DNA of 64,000 bases from Thermosporothrix hazakensis (lineage in GTDB: Bacteria; Chloroflexota; Ktedonobacteria; Ktedonobacterales; Ktedonobacteraceae). Numbering within the stretch: the first letter of the stretch is position 1; each line of letters begins with the position of its first letter. The stretch covers positions 32,276 to 96,275 of the forward strand of contig NZ_QKUF01000023.1 in NCBI RefSeq assembly GCF_003253565.1. The letters run 5' to 3'. Shown here piece after piece: positions 28,003 to 36,144 of the stretch. The notes beneath the pieces are model-generated. The model saw only the letters and a list, made by a program, of their open reading frames with translations, was not told the DNA's origin and made no database searches. The position numbers were made by a program, and so were the translations under genes.

Positions 28003-28179
28003 GCTTTGTCTCCTTCTTTCCATAGAGATGCCAATACATCACAGATGCCATTTCCTTATTTGAGATTATATCATGTATCCTCAGGGGAACTTGTGGTAGA
28101 ATGCTATCTCCGATTGATGCCGCTGGGAAGAAAATAGAGTGGAACTATGGCTCGAACAGAGTGAGCATCATTGAGGGAT

Positions 28180-28331
28180 ATGCATAGCTATACGACGCTG
28201 CTCCCGCTGTCGACAGCGACGATTCGCCGAATGCAGGCCGCGATCAAACCGTATCCTTTTGAGCGGCTCTATGCTGCCTGGTTTGGCCGCGACATCAAAG
28301 CGAATACTGCAGGTGCTTGAAGAGGCCCGGT
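28180..28331 (+). pseudogene. C-terminal remnant, possibly of an MBL-fold hydrolase
   Basis: A short frame reads LLPLSTATIRRMQAAI then KPYPFERLYAAWFGRDIK, then stops at 28320; shifting one base continues RILQVLEEAR to TAA. I recall this wording from the C-terminal end of some metallo-beta-lactamase-fold proteins, but this is memory, not a search. No start or upstream domain is present, so it looks like the end of a deleted gene. Confidence 0.35.
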
Positions 28332-28383
28332 AACAATCGAGAGCGGGTGAAGCGGGGCAATCCGTTCACCTGCCCTTAACAAA

Positions 28384-28680
28384 CTATGCCAGATTCCGCA
28401 CATATGTTCCCATCTCCATGAGTACCTGCAAGATATGCTGTACCATCTCTGAGTGCGAGAGCCCCTTTTTATCAAGACACCACTTGATTGCGGTGCCGCA
28501 GATAGCCCAACTTATCGCGGGGGCGATCGTTTCCCTCCGCACTCCGGGATCGGTTATGGCGGTTTGTTTGAGCCAGCGAAGCAGGATCACCTCGACCTCT
28601 TCCTGTACGATTCGTTCCACTTTGTAGAGGTTATCCGGGTCACAGCGGCTATAAAACTCATTCAAAGAGGAAGCCGTCAT
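28384..28680 (-). pseudogene. Headless TetR-family regulator (DNA-binding domain missing)
   Basis: 98 codons from ATG 28680. FYSRCDPDNLYKVERIVQ and ISWAICGTAIKWCLDKKG align by eye with YHRCHPLRIIDSSLERT and MSWTICGAAVQLSKED in the intact TetR at 58417-59010, i.e. its C-terminal ligand domain. The HTH half is absent; the sequence upstream is the promoter of the PLP-enzyme operon. It is probably a truncated relic, though the open frame could still make a dimerisation-only protein. Confidence 0.6.
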
Positions 28681-28696
28681 TTCAGGTAAAGGGGAC

Positions 28697-28748
28697 TTGT
28701 TTTTCTTGTGCCAAAATTGTATACAATAAGAAAGAAATTGTATACAAT
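28697..28748 (+). promoter_or_regulatory. Promoter and twin GntR operators of the PLP-enzyme operon
   Basis: TTGTTT (28697-28702) and TATACA (28720-28725) form a promoter with 17-bp spacing. Two identical perfect 12-bp palindromes ATTGTATACAAT lie at 28716-28727 and 28737-28748, 21 bp apart (two helical turns). The first covers the -10. TTGTATACAA-type sites are typical of FadR/GntR regulators, and one is encoded as the third gene of the operon, suggesting autoregulation. Confidence 0.75.
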
Positions 28749-28765
28749 CGGAAAAGGGAGAGCCC

Positions 28766-29914
28766 ATGTTTGCGACCGGACTTCGTTGTTTTCGTTGTGG
28801 GCGGGTACAGCCGTTTACGCCGTCTGCGTACCTCTGCCCGCACTGTGGGGCGGCTGATGATGATCCCGGGATTCTGGATGTTCTCTATGACTATGACGCG
28901 ATCGCTCCCGCTTTCGAGCAGGGGAGGGAGAAGCAGCGGCCTGATTTGTTCCGTTTCCTGCCCCTGTTGCCTGTGAATGCGGTGGGGCCGGTGCTCCCTG
29001 CTGGGGGAACGCCCCTTGTGGCTGCGCCGCGTCTGGCTCAGCGTCTGGGGCTGGCGCAGTTGTATCTGAAAGACGAGACGCGCAATCCTACCCGCTGCCT
29101 GAAAGATCGAGCGACCGCCGTCGGGGTCACGATGGCTCTGGAGCAGGGGTACAGGACGCTGTACTGTGCCTCGGCGGGCAACGCCGCGATTTCGCTGGCG
29201 GGCTTCTGTGCACATCTTGGCCTTGCCTGTCAGGTCTTTGTGCCGCATGCTGTGTCCACAACGCGTTTGCGCTGGTTGCAGCGTTACAGAGCAATCATTC
29301 ATATTTCGGATGGCGACTACGATCAGGCATACGCTGAGGCCGAGGCAGCAGGGCAGGAGCAGGGATGGTATAGCCGCAATTGTGCCTGTAATCCATTTCT
29401 GGTCGAGGGGAAGAAGACCGTCGCGCTGGAGATAGGCGAACAGCTTCACTGGCAGGTTCCTGATATGGTGGTTGCTCCTGTGGGAGATGGTTGTACACTT
29501 GGGGCGATCGGAAAGGGCTTTCGTGAATTGCGGCGTCTCGGGCTGGCCGATCGCCTTCCGCGCCTGCTCGGAGTTCAGGCGGAAACAGTTCAACCAGTCG
29601 TCAGCCGCTATCATGGAGTGAAGGTCGGTGCAGATCGTGGTCCGACTGCTGCCGCCTCGATTGATGTCAAAAAGCCGCGAAACTACCTGCGCTTGCGTGC
29701 CGAGCTGGATGCCAGTTCCGGCAGTATGCTTGCCGTGTCTGATGCCGAGATGGAAGAGGCTCGGTGCCTGCTGGCCTGCGAGGCCGGACTTGTCGCTGAA
29801 CTGACCTCTGCGGCTTCACTGGCGGCACTGTTCCAACTGGCAAGGCAGGAGTCACTTCAGGGGAAAACCGCGGTTCTGGTTATCACAGGAGGGAGAAACG
29901 ATGGCGATTCGTAA
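28766..29914 (+). CDS. Threonine-synthase-like PLP enzyme with N-terminal zinc ribbon
   Basis: 382 residues. A zinc ribbon (LRCFRCGRVQPF, LCPHCGAAD) precedes a fold-type II PLP domain. The PLP lysine is in NPTRCLKDRAT (usual NPTGSFKDR), and the phosphate loop is SAGNAAISLAGFCA with GDGCTLGAIGKGF. This is the threonine synthase/threonine dehydratase superfamily, but the substrate-loop changes and the operon context argue against housekeeping threonine synthesis. GGGAG is 4 nt upstream of the ATG. It overlaps the deformylase-like gene by 14 nt. Probable role: amino acid lyase or synthase; exact reaction unknown. Confidence 0.8.
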   Translation: MFATGLRCFRCGRVQPFTPSAYLCPHCGAADDDPGILDVLYDYDAIAPAFEQGREKQRPDLFRFLPLLPVNAVGPVLPAGGTPLVAAPRLAQRLGLAQLYLKDETRNPTRCLKDRATAVGVTMALEQGYRTLYCASAGNAAISLAGFCAHLGLACQVFVPHAVSTTRLRWLQRYRAIIHISDGDYDQAYAEAEAAGQEQGWYSRNCACNPFLVEGKKTVALEIGEQLHWQVPDMVVAPVGDGCTLGAIGKGFRELRRLGLADRLPRLLGVQAETVQPVVSRYHGVKVGADRGPTAAASIDVKKPRNYLRLRAELDASSGSMLAVSDAEMEEARCLLACEAGLVAELTSAASLAALFQLARQESLQGKTAVLVITGGRNDGDS

Positions 29915-30425
29915 TGTGCTACAACTGGGCGATCCGGGGCTGCGCGTGGTTTCGGAGCCTGTTGCCGATCCCGGGGCGCCAGAGATTGCGGCGCTGCTCA
30001 CCGATTTACAGGATACTCTGACACATTGGCGGACGACCACAACCTATGGACGCGGCATTGCTGCTCCTCAGATTGGTGTTCCCTTACGTGTCATATTCCT
30101 GCATCTGGAACAGCCCTGGCCGCTCATCAATCCAACTATTATCGCGCATAGTGAAGAACAGATGGTGGTCTGGGACGCTTGTCTGAGTTTCCTCTGTATC
30201 TTCTGTCAGGTCTGGCGTTATCAGCAGGTTGATGTACGCTATCAGGATCTCCAGGGTGCATGGCACACCGTGCATGCGGAGGGCGACCTTGCGGAACTCT
30301 TGCAGCACGAGATAGATCATCTGGATGGTATACTCGCTCTGGATAGAATGACAGATATCAGGACGATGTGCACACGTGAGGAGTTTGAAAAACGCTATCG
30401 TGAGCGAAGTCCTTATGCTCGTTAG
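29901..30425 (+). CDS. Peptide-deformylase-like metalloenzyme
   Basis: 174 residues. The three deformylase motifs are present: GRGIAAPQIG (motif 1, GxGxAAxQ), DACLS (motif 2, usual EGCLS, so E to D and G to A) and LLQHEIDHLDG (motif 3, HExxH). The metal-binding Cys and both His and the catalytic Glu are kept. It overlaps the PLP-enzyme gene by 14 nt and is followed 7 nt later by the GntR gene, not by fmt as in housekeeping def. An accessory deformylase or N-formyl-amino-acid hydrolase is plausible. Confidence 0.82.
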   Translation: MAIRNVLQLGDPGLRVVSEPVADPGAPEIAALLTDLQDTLTHWRTTTTYGRGIAAPQIGVPLRVIFLHLEQPWPLINPTIIAHSEEQMVVWDACLSFLCIFCQVWRYQQVDVRYQDLQGAWHTVHAEGDLAELLQHEIDHLDGILALDRMTDIRTMCTREEFEKRYRERSPYAR

Positions 30426-30432
30426 AGGAGAT

Positions 30433-31080
30433 ATGGAGACGATTGGACAGCGCCGCCCTCGGCGTGAGGAGGTGCGTGAACTGATACTTGAACGGCTGCT
30501 GAAAGGCGAGCTTGCGCCCGGGAGTCGCGTGAAAGAAGTCTGGCTGGCAAACGAGCTCGGAGTGAGCCGTACCCCTTTGCGAGAAGCGCTCTTTCGTCTT
30601 GAGCAGGAGGGGTTTGTGCGTGCCGATCCCGCTCGTGGGTTTACGGTGGTTCCTCTTACGGCGCGTGAGGTGCGAGAAATCTACCCGATTATCTGGACGC
30701 TTGAGTGTCTCGCCCTGCGCACCGCGGGTCTGGTGCATGCCGAGCAGTGCGCCGAGCTGGAACGCCTCAATGTCGAACTGGCAGAAGAGGCGGAGGCATC
30801 ACAGCGACGGATCGAGCTGGATACACGCTGGCATAGAACCCTGTTACAGCACTGTCCCAATGGGCGGCTGCTGAGGCTGATCGACGCGCAAAAGCAGGTG
30901 GCCTACCGCTATGAATGGGCCTTTATGCGTGAGACCGAGGTGATTCCTGTTTCGGTACAACAACACGCTGAGATCATCGAGGCGCTCCGACAACAGGATC
31001 TAGAACGAGCTGTTGAGGTGCTGGAACTGAACTGGCGATCCGGTATGGGCATGCTGTTGCAGCGGCTTGACTGGCTCTAG
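30433..31080 (+). CDS. GntR family regulator, FadR subfamily
   Basis: 215 residues from the ATG at 30433, with AGAGGAG 3 nt upstream. The N-terminal winged HTH is clear (GELAPGSRVKEVWLANELGV, SRTPLREALFRLEQEGFV). An all-helical FCD ligand domain follows, with metal-binding-type histidines (DTRWHRTLL, QQHAEIIEAL). It probably represses this operon through the twin palindromes at 28716-28748 and senses an amino-acid-like or acidic metabolite. Confidence 0.87.
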   Translation: METIGQRRPRREEVRELILERLLKGELAPGSRVKEVWLANELGVSRTPLREALFRLEQEGFVRADPARGFTVVPLTAREVREIYPIIWTLECLALRTAGLVHAEQCAELERLNVELAEEAEASQRRIELDTRWHRTLLQHCPNGRLLRLIDAQKQVAYRYEWAFMRETEVIPVSVQQHAEIIEALRQQDLERAVEVLELNWRSGMGMLLQRLDWL

Positions 31081-31122
31081 TATTCGCGTGCGTATGATGG
31101 ACGTCGTTCAATGTGATGTTGT

Positions 31123-31158
31123 GGCTCTCTCTTTGGTTGGGAAATCGAAGGGAGAGCC
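31123..31158 (+). terminator. Terminator after the PLP/deformylase/GntR operon
   Basis: GGCTCTCTCTT (31123-31133) and AAGGGAGAGCC (31148-31158) form an 11-bp stem with one G-T pair, followed by TTTC. Confidence 0.65.
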
Positions 31159-31390
31159 TTTCATATATGGTAGAGACGGCTCAACAGGCAGAAACAGAAG
31201 CCTCTTCGCTTGCATCGACCTCGCTTTTTTGATTACAATCTGAATATAATTTAGCAAATGTTAAACTGTTTAATCCTTAAAGTGAGAGCTGAGAAGCGGC
31301 GTGCCCATGCCGAAGGTGTCTCTCACTTTCTGGTATACCTATTGTCCTTTGCAAGTCTGCTTGCTATTTCTGGTGTGTATAGAGAGGTCC

Positions 31391-31993
31391 ATGATGCAAC
31401 CCACCACGCAAAGGCGGAAAGCCTTCATTCTTTTGTTGCTCTGTGGCTTGCTATGCTGTCTTGTTCTCAGCGCTTGCGGCGATCCCGTTTCTCCTGAGAC
31501 GACTACGCTGCCGAAGCCGACGCTTGTCTATACCGGTAAAGACTTCACCGTCAAATATCTGCAAGGATGGTCACAAGAAGAGAATGCGAACAGGCGCCTG
31601 GTGGCTTTCCATTCCACTCCCGATAAAGATATGTACGATGCTCGCACCGATAGCACAATCACCATCGGAAGTGTTGATACTACAGCGACAGCACAGCAGT
31701 TCATTGAAAAGCAGCTCCTCGATCTCAAAACGCAACTGAAGGATTTTCAGCAGGTCCCGACGGCAACAACGGTTACGATTGCGGGCAGAGAGTGGCAACA
31801 GCGAAGCTATACGGCAACAACGCAGGCATTGAATGGGAGTGATGTCACGCTCAAAGCGGTAATGCTGGTGACGAAGCTTCCCGATCAGCGTGTTTTTCTG
31901 GCTGCCTGCGGCTCCGCACAGAGCGCCTTTGAGCAGTATCAAAAGCAGGTCTTTTTGCCGATGCTTGACACGCTGACGATCAAGAACGGGTGA
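31391..31993 (+). CDS. Lipoprotein, PsbP-like small domain
   Basis: 200 residues. The ATG at 31391 follows AGAGAGG; a longer frame from 31301 would precede the signal. A lipoprotein signal (FILLLLCGLLCCLVL) ends in the lipobox VLSAC. The mature domain starts YTGKDFTVKYLQGWSQEEN, the wording of PsbP/DUF1795-type small beta domains, and has one extra cysteine (LAACGSAQSA). It is probably anchored on the outer face of the membrane. Function unknown. Confidence 0.75.
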   Translation: MMQPTTQRRKAFILLLLCGLLCCLVLSACGDPVSPETTTLPKPTLVYTGKDFTVKYLQGWSQEENANRRLVAFHSTPDKDMYDARTDSTITIGSVDTTATAQQFIEKQLLDLKTQLKDFQQVPTATTVTIAGREWQQRSYTATTQALNGSDVTLKAVMLVTKLPDQRVFLAACGSAQSAFEQYQKQVFLPMLDTLTIKNG

Positions 31994-32100
31994 GGGAGGG
32001 AAGGACGGGGCAGGAGAAACCTCAAGCGAAAATCCCGAGACAGGTGGGCCACCGTAAAGAGAGGCATTGCGAGAAAGGTCCTGTGCTCTGCCCGGCGTTC

Positions 32101-32202
32101 AGTGAGCGAGATCGTTCTTTTGTGTACCTTGCCTCGGATGACGCTTCCTATATGACCGGGCAGGTACTCCATGTGAACGGCGGTACCATCGTCAATGGAT
32201 GA
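32101..32202 (+). pseudogene. C-terminal remnant of a short-chain dehydrogenase
   Basis: The frame reads RDRSFVYLASDDASYMTGQ and VLHVNGGTIVNG to TGA, which is the highly conserved end of classical SDR enzymes (YLASDDASYxTGxxxxVNGG). No Rossmann motif or YxxxK is upstream, so only the last 30 or so residues remain. A terminator still follows. Confidence 0.75.
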
Positions 32203-32209
32203 GAAACAA

Positions 32210-32251
32210 GGGCAAGCTGTGACGCGTTCATTGCGTTGGTGCTTGCCCTTT
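32210..32251. terminator. Hairpin terminator after the SDR remnant
   Basis: GGGCAAGC (32210-32217) pairs with GCTTGCCC (32241-32248) then TTTC. It can serve both the remnant and the convergent VOC gene. Confidence 0.55.
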
Positions 32252-32309
32252 CAGAGCCGGGAGAGCGGGCTGTCCTTCTATCGGGAAGGATGAACTCGCG
32301 TCCTGGCTC

Positions 32310-32738
32310 TTATTGCTGATGCTCTTGTGCTTTGCGCTCGTTGAGCACCTGCACATAGTGGGCGTTCTGCATAATGCCGAGAATGTTGCCAAAGGGATCG
32401 ACCACGGAAGCGGTGATAAAGCCTTCTCCTCGTGTGGTGATATCCTGATAAAGGGTTGCTCCCATATCGAGGAGTTTTGCCAGCGTCGCCTTGATATCGT
32501 CAACGTGCCAGTAGATGATTGCGCCTGCCGGGCCCTGCGTTGCGCCGGGAGGGGCATAACGGCTATCAATGATGCCGAACTCATGCTGATAGTCCCCGAG
32601 ACGAAATTCGATATAGCCGGGCACGTGAAAGTATGGCTCAGTGTCTAGAAACCTCGTATACCATTGTTTGGCTGCTTCCAGATCGGCGGCATAGAAATTG
32701 ACAGTCGCAAAACCCCGTAAACGTGTACCGTTGCTCAT
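32310..32738 (-). CDS. VOC family protein
   Basis: 142 residues from the ATG at 32738 (AAAGGA about 10 nt upstream). It begins MSNGTRLRGFATVNFYAADL and has WYTRFLDTEPYF, YWHVDDIKATLAKLLDMGA and VVDPFGNILGIMQN, the two VOC half-domains. The last metal-ligand position has G-I-M rather than E, so a metal enzyme is uncertain. Substrate unknown. Confidence 0.8.
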   Translation of the reverse strand: MSNGTRLRGFATVNFYAADLEAAKQWYTRFLDTEPYFHVPGYIEFRLGDYQHEFGIIDSRYAPPGATQGPAGAIIYWHVDDIKATLAKLLDMGATLYQDITTRGEGFITASVVDPFGNILGIMQNAHYVQVLNERKAQEHQQ

Positions 32739-32861
32739 GAATACTATTCCTTTCGTGGCTCTTCTCACTTCGTTGTTTTCAGGATACTATAAATTGCGGA
32801 CAGGAACGGTCCCTTTCTCAAAGATTCTGTCCATACCAGGGGAGACAGATCGCAAAACAGC

Positions 32862-32962
32862 AAGGCTCCTTCGGGAGAGGGTGAAGCGGCAAGAAAAACT
32901 CTCATCCGGAGGAGGAGCCTTTCATGTCCCTTCAAGTATTGTGTGATTCATCGCCCTCGTGA
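32862..32962 (+). other. Structured leader followed by a 12-codon ORF
   Basis: AAGGCTCCT (32862-32870) pairs with AGGAGCCTT (32913-32921), enclosing GGGAGAGG, GCGGCAAG and AACTCTCA, with GAGAG/CTCTC pairing. GGCAA and AACTCTCA recall glycine-riboswitch blocks, but the match is partial. A strong GGAGGAGGAG lies before ATG 32924, which opens only 12 codons. It may be the relic of a riboswitch-controlled gene. The rest of 32963-33258 shows no gene. Confidence 0.25.
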
Positions 32963-33258
32963 ATGGGGAGCTCCAAACACATCGTGAACGGTCACGTCCA
33001 GCGGAGTGCATGGATTGCTACCGTCGGCCCGGTTCAGTTTCCTGTGCAAACTATACAAACAGGGGCTCAAGCACTGCATGCTCGCTTCCAATCAGCTCGA
33101 TCCTTTGCGCTCACAAGGTTGGTGAAGCATACATTCGCTGACTTGTCCGCGATAGAGGGTATTGAGGCTTCTCGCTTATTGGTCTGCCTGTTTGGGGGAC
33201 AAATGGCTCTTGTAGCTTTGATCTGATTTCGATATGCTAAGAGCCATGTTCGGATTTG

Positions 33259-33978
33259 ATGAGTCGTCGAATGGAGGTTGTTGTGCATTATCATCTTGTT
33301 GTTGATAAGCAGATTTTTGAACAGTTCCCTGAGTATCAGGCGCTTATTGTGTATGTGGAGGGAATCCAGAATTTCCCTTCGACTCCGGAGAGCGAGGCGC
33401 TTCTGCGTGCCGCTGAACAGCAGTGTCGCTCTATCCTGACACCGAGCACGGTGCTTGAGCATCCGCATATCGCGGCCTGGCGTGATGCCTATCGCCGCTT
33501 CGGAGCGAAGCCGAAGAAGTATCCGAGTTCGGTGGAAGCCTTGCTTATGCGAACTGTAAAAGGTGATGACCTTCCCCTCATCAATGGGCTGGTTGACCTG
33601 TACAATATGCTGAGTCTGAAGTATGTGTTGCCGATTGGGGGAGAGGATTGGAGTAAGCTGACGAGTGATCTCCATTTGACCTATGCCCGCGGCGATGAGC
33701 CGTTTCAGACCATGCAGGCAGGACATGAAGAGGTCGCCTATCCAGACCCGGGAGAGGTGATTTGGGTTGACAGTACCGGGGTGACCTGCCGACGCTGGAA
33801 CTGGCGACAATGCCGCCGTACTCGCTTGACGGAAGAAACCCAGAACGTGTATTTTGTGCTGGATCGCCTCGCCCCGTATCCGACAGAGACGCTGCTGGCT
33901 GCCGGCGATGAGTTAAAGTCCTATTTGCATCGCTGGTTCCCTGGTTGTACTGTCTCCACTGAATTGCTCAAGGCATAA
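33259..33978 (+). CDS. B3/B4 (tRNA-editing-like) domain protein
   Basis: 239 residues. It is a stand-alone B3/B4 domain as found in the beta subunit of phenylalanyl-tRNA synthetase: AWRDAYRRFGAKPKKYPSSV, LPLINGLVDLYNMLSLKYVL and the C-terminal DEPFQTM, VTCRRWNWRQ block. Free-standing forms may hydrolyse mischarged tRNA or bind nucleic acid. The start could be the ATG at 33259 or 33271; neither has a strong ribosome site. A terminator follows. Confidence 0.85.
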   Translation: MSRRMEVVVHYHLVVDKQIFEQFPEYQALIVYVEGIQNFPSTPESEALLRAAEQQCRSILTPSTVLEHPHIAAWRDAYRRFGAKPKKYPSSVEALLMRTVKGDDLPLINGLVDLYNMLSLKYVLPIGGEDWSKLTSDLHLTYARGDEPFQTMQAGHEEVAYPDPGEVIWVDSTGVTCRRWNWRQCRRTRLTEETQNVYFVLDRLAPYPTETLLAAGDELKSYLHRWFPGCTVSTELLKA

Positions 33979-34059
33979 ATCCTTGCTCAGCGGATCTCAG
34001 GTTCTTGACGTTGTGCTGTGGAAAACGGGCCTTGTCAGCCCATATGATAGATCTGCAGG

Positions 34060-34085
34060 AAAGAGAGGAGGATAGCCCTCTCTTT
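34060..34085. terminator. Bidirectional terminator between B3/B4 and VOC genes
   Basis: AAAGAGAGG (34060-34068) and CCTCTCTTT (34077-34085) are perfect 9-bp arms with A and T ends on both sides, between two convergent genes. Confidence 0.75.
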
Positions 34086-34098
34086 CCCCATGTGCCGG

Positions 34099-34878
34099 TT
34101 ATGCCTCAGGCGGGTAGCTCCAGATATTGAGCTGGTTCCCGTCGGGATCATAGAAGGAGAAGAGGCGAAGGCCTTCAGTGAAGCCATACAACGGAGAGGG
34201 ATCGAGGCCCTGCTCACGACAGAACTGATGTGCTTCTTCGATATCTTCGGTGAAGAAGTAGGGCCGAGCGAGCAGCGGTGTTTTTCCGTGGAAGGCCTCG
34301 GCGGGCAGCTCTTCTATCCAGAACTCACCTTTGTCGATACCCATAAGTGCCCTGCCGTCATCCGGGGAAGACTTGAGAACCCCCATATTGAAATAGTTCG
34401 TGTACCACTCGATCGCTGCTTGCAGGTTGCGGACTCCGAAGCGTGGCAGGCCGTAGCCGCAGAATAATGATGTGCTTTCCTCCTGCGTCTCACTCGCAGT
34501 GACTGTCAGGCGGATGCCTTCCAGATCATAGAGATCGAAGCAGGGGAGCCGGTCCGGGCCTGTCGTGATCTCTGTGACCCGGATGCCTGCCTGTTGTAGC
34601 TTCTCACGTGTCGCGGCGAGGTTGAGGGTTGCGAGACAGAGACGGACATTGGCTTCCCGTGCGCCTTCAATCTCCCCACCCCAGACATTGATCTGTGTTC
34701 CGCCTCGAACCTGTACCAGAGGAATGGCGTTCCTGTCGCCAAACGCAAGCAGAGTTTGTCCCTCTTTCTCACTGCTCCATAAAACACGCATGCCGAAATG
34801 ACGGCAGTACCAGTCAACTGCTTCCCCCATATTGTGTACGCCTATATGACCGCCCTCAAAACGTAGAAAACGTGGCAT
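34099..34878 (-). CDS. Two-domain VOC family protein
   Basis: 259 residues from the ATG at 34878 (GGGAGG 6 nt upstream). Two VOC domains in tandem: MPRFLRFEGGHIGVHNMGEA to ASETQ, and GLPRFGVRNLQAAIEWYTNY to the end DPDGNQLNIWSY. Each pair forms one active-site cup. The first domain has GGHIGV with a histidine at the first metal position. Substrate unknown; could be a ring-cleavage or drug-binding protein. Confidence 0.82.
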   Translation of the reverse strand: MPRFLRFEGGHIGVHNMGEAVDWYCRHFGMRVLWSSEKEGQTLLAFGDRNAIPLVQVRGGTQINVWGGEIEGAREANVRLCLATLNLAATREKLQQAGIRVTEITTGPDRLPCFDLYDLEGIRLTVTASETQEESTSLFCGYGLPRFGVRNLQAAIEWYTNYFNMGVLKSSPDDGRALMGIDKGEFWIEELPAEAFHGKTPLLARPYFFTEDIEEAHQFCREQGLDPSPLYGFTEGLRLFSFYDPDGNQLNIWSYPPEA

Positions 34879-34993
34879 ATCTTGCCTCCCTGTAGAAATA
34901 GAGATTCTCCTGCATAAGGAGTCTCTTTTCTCTTCTTTTTGATGGGAGCAGAAATGGTAATCAAGGCGCTGCTCATCTCGTTTGATAGCGGGC

Positions 34994-35428
34994 TTATACA
35001 ACGAGCGGCGCGGCTGTCATGACACCGACTGCCAGCACAACGAGAACAAATCCGATGATAGCAAATCGTCGAGCCCGGGTGTTGTCTCCTGTTCCGGGGA
35101 TTGCCAGAATGGCTGGACGTAGTGCCCCATCACCAAGACCGAGCAGCATCAGCGCGATCACAAACCCTGTAATAATGAGGCTTCCCCATGCGCTTCCGAA
35201 GAGATGCGGGAAGCCACGGGTTCTTGTGATGAGAATAAGTCCGAAGCCCATTGTGAGGGTTCCTGTATAGGTAAGAACCCGAAGGGTTGTGACTGCCAAT
35301 CGTGTGAGTACTTCGCTTGCTCCTTTGCCGATGAGCGGGATGATAACAAAGGCCAGCAGCGCATAGCCGCCTACCCAGAGTGTAGCCGCTGCAACGTGCC
35401 CATAACGTATCAACCAGGAAAAGAACAT
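34994..35428 (-). CDS. Four-helix membrane protein, CopD/DUF2269-like
   Basis: 144 residues from the ATG at 35428; the gene starts 2 nt after the stop of the upstream DUF3817 gene, so they are one operon. Four hydrophobic segments; the first has LIRYGHVAAATLWVGGYAL, with the histidine and GG typical of CopD/DUF2269 proteins that may bind haem or copper. The substrate is not visible. Confidence 0.65.
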   Translation of the reverse strand: MFFSWLIRYGHVAAATLWVGGYALLAFVIIPLIGKGASEVLTRLAVTTLRVLTYTGTLTMGFGLILITRTRGFPHLFGSAWGSLIITGFVIALMLLGLGDGALRPAILAIPGTGDNTRARRFAIIGFVLVVLAVGVMTAAPLVV

Positions 35429-35430
35429 GC

Positions 35431-35805
35431 CTACCCTTGCTCCTTCCAATCATTGTGGTGCTCTTCCTGTAAGATAGAAGGTGTATCGCTCTTCTGTACG
35501 CTCCGCTCTCGAATGGATCGATGAATGAGCCATTCACCGACGAATGCGCCCGGTGGGCCGGCTGTAAGTAAAACAGCCAGCGGAAACCACCATTTCCAGA
35601 GACCATCAAGTGCCCCTACGCTCACGATGGCAAGCAAGAGAAGGTAATTGATACCATGCAGCGGGCCCAGAATATGGACTATCTCGCGCTGCCCCGTGAG
35701 CGCTGCTGTAACAAGCGCGATCAGGAGTACAAGATCTGCCAATGCTGCCAGGCGCACAATGTGCATGCGACGAGCGATGCGGTCAGGGTGCTGGATTGCG
35801 TTCAT
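35431..35805 (-). CDS. DUF3817 membrane protein
   Basis: 124 residues from the ATG at 35805, which overlaps the stop of the upstream gene by 4 nt (ATGA). Three membrane helices are visible; the block GPLHGINYLLLLAIV and KWWFPLAVLLTAGPPGAF is the DUF3817 signature. The family has no known function. It is the middle gene of a three-gene minus-strand operon (35-36.1 kb). Confidence 0.8.
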   Translation of the reverse strand: MNAIQHPDRIARRMHIVRLAALADLVLLIALVTAALTGQREIVHILGPLHGINYLLLLAIVSVGALDGLWKWWFPLAVLLTAGPPGAFVGEWLIHRSIRERSVQKSDTPSILQEEHHNDWKEQG

Positions 35806-36119
35806 CGCTGCTGGCTCTCTTTCTTCGTGGAAGGTCGAGTTCCGGGAACGGCTGAAGCAGGTCGTTTCCCTGCTTTTGCTGTTCCGACATGGGTGTCTCT
35901 GGCCACATCGAACACGCGATGTAGACGCATCGGCTTTGTGTTTGACTGCTTCCATGTAAGCCGGTTGCTCTCAAGGAGCTGGTCTATCAAAGGTACGCTT
36001 TCTCCCTTGTCCTGCGCGATCCCTTCAACAAGACCTTCCTTTTCGGTGAGTTCCGGAACGCCAGCTTGTACACCGAGGGAGGTGGGAATGCTGATGTGCC
36101 AGGTGTCTATCTGTGCCAT
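35802..36119 (-). CDS. Unrecognised soluble protein, first gene of a membrane operon
   Basis: 105 residues, no signal or membrane segment. GAGAGG lies 6 nt upstream of the ATG and the stop overlaps the DUF3817 start, supporting a real gene. It begins MAQIDTWHISIPTSLGVQAG and has an acidic middle and a basic end (TRPSTKKESQQR). No family recognised. Confidence 0.55.
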   Translation of the reverse strand: MAQIDTWHISIPTSLGVQAGVPELTEKEGLVEGIAQDKGESVPLIDQLLESNRLTWKQSNTKPMRLHRVFDVARDTHVGTAKAGKRPASAVPGTRPSTKKESQQR

Positions 36120-36144
36120 ATTTTTCCTCTCATTCCATGCGGCG

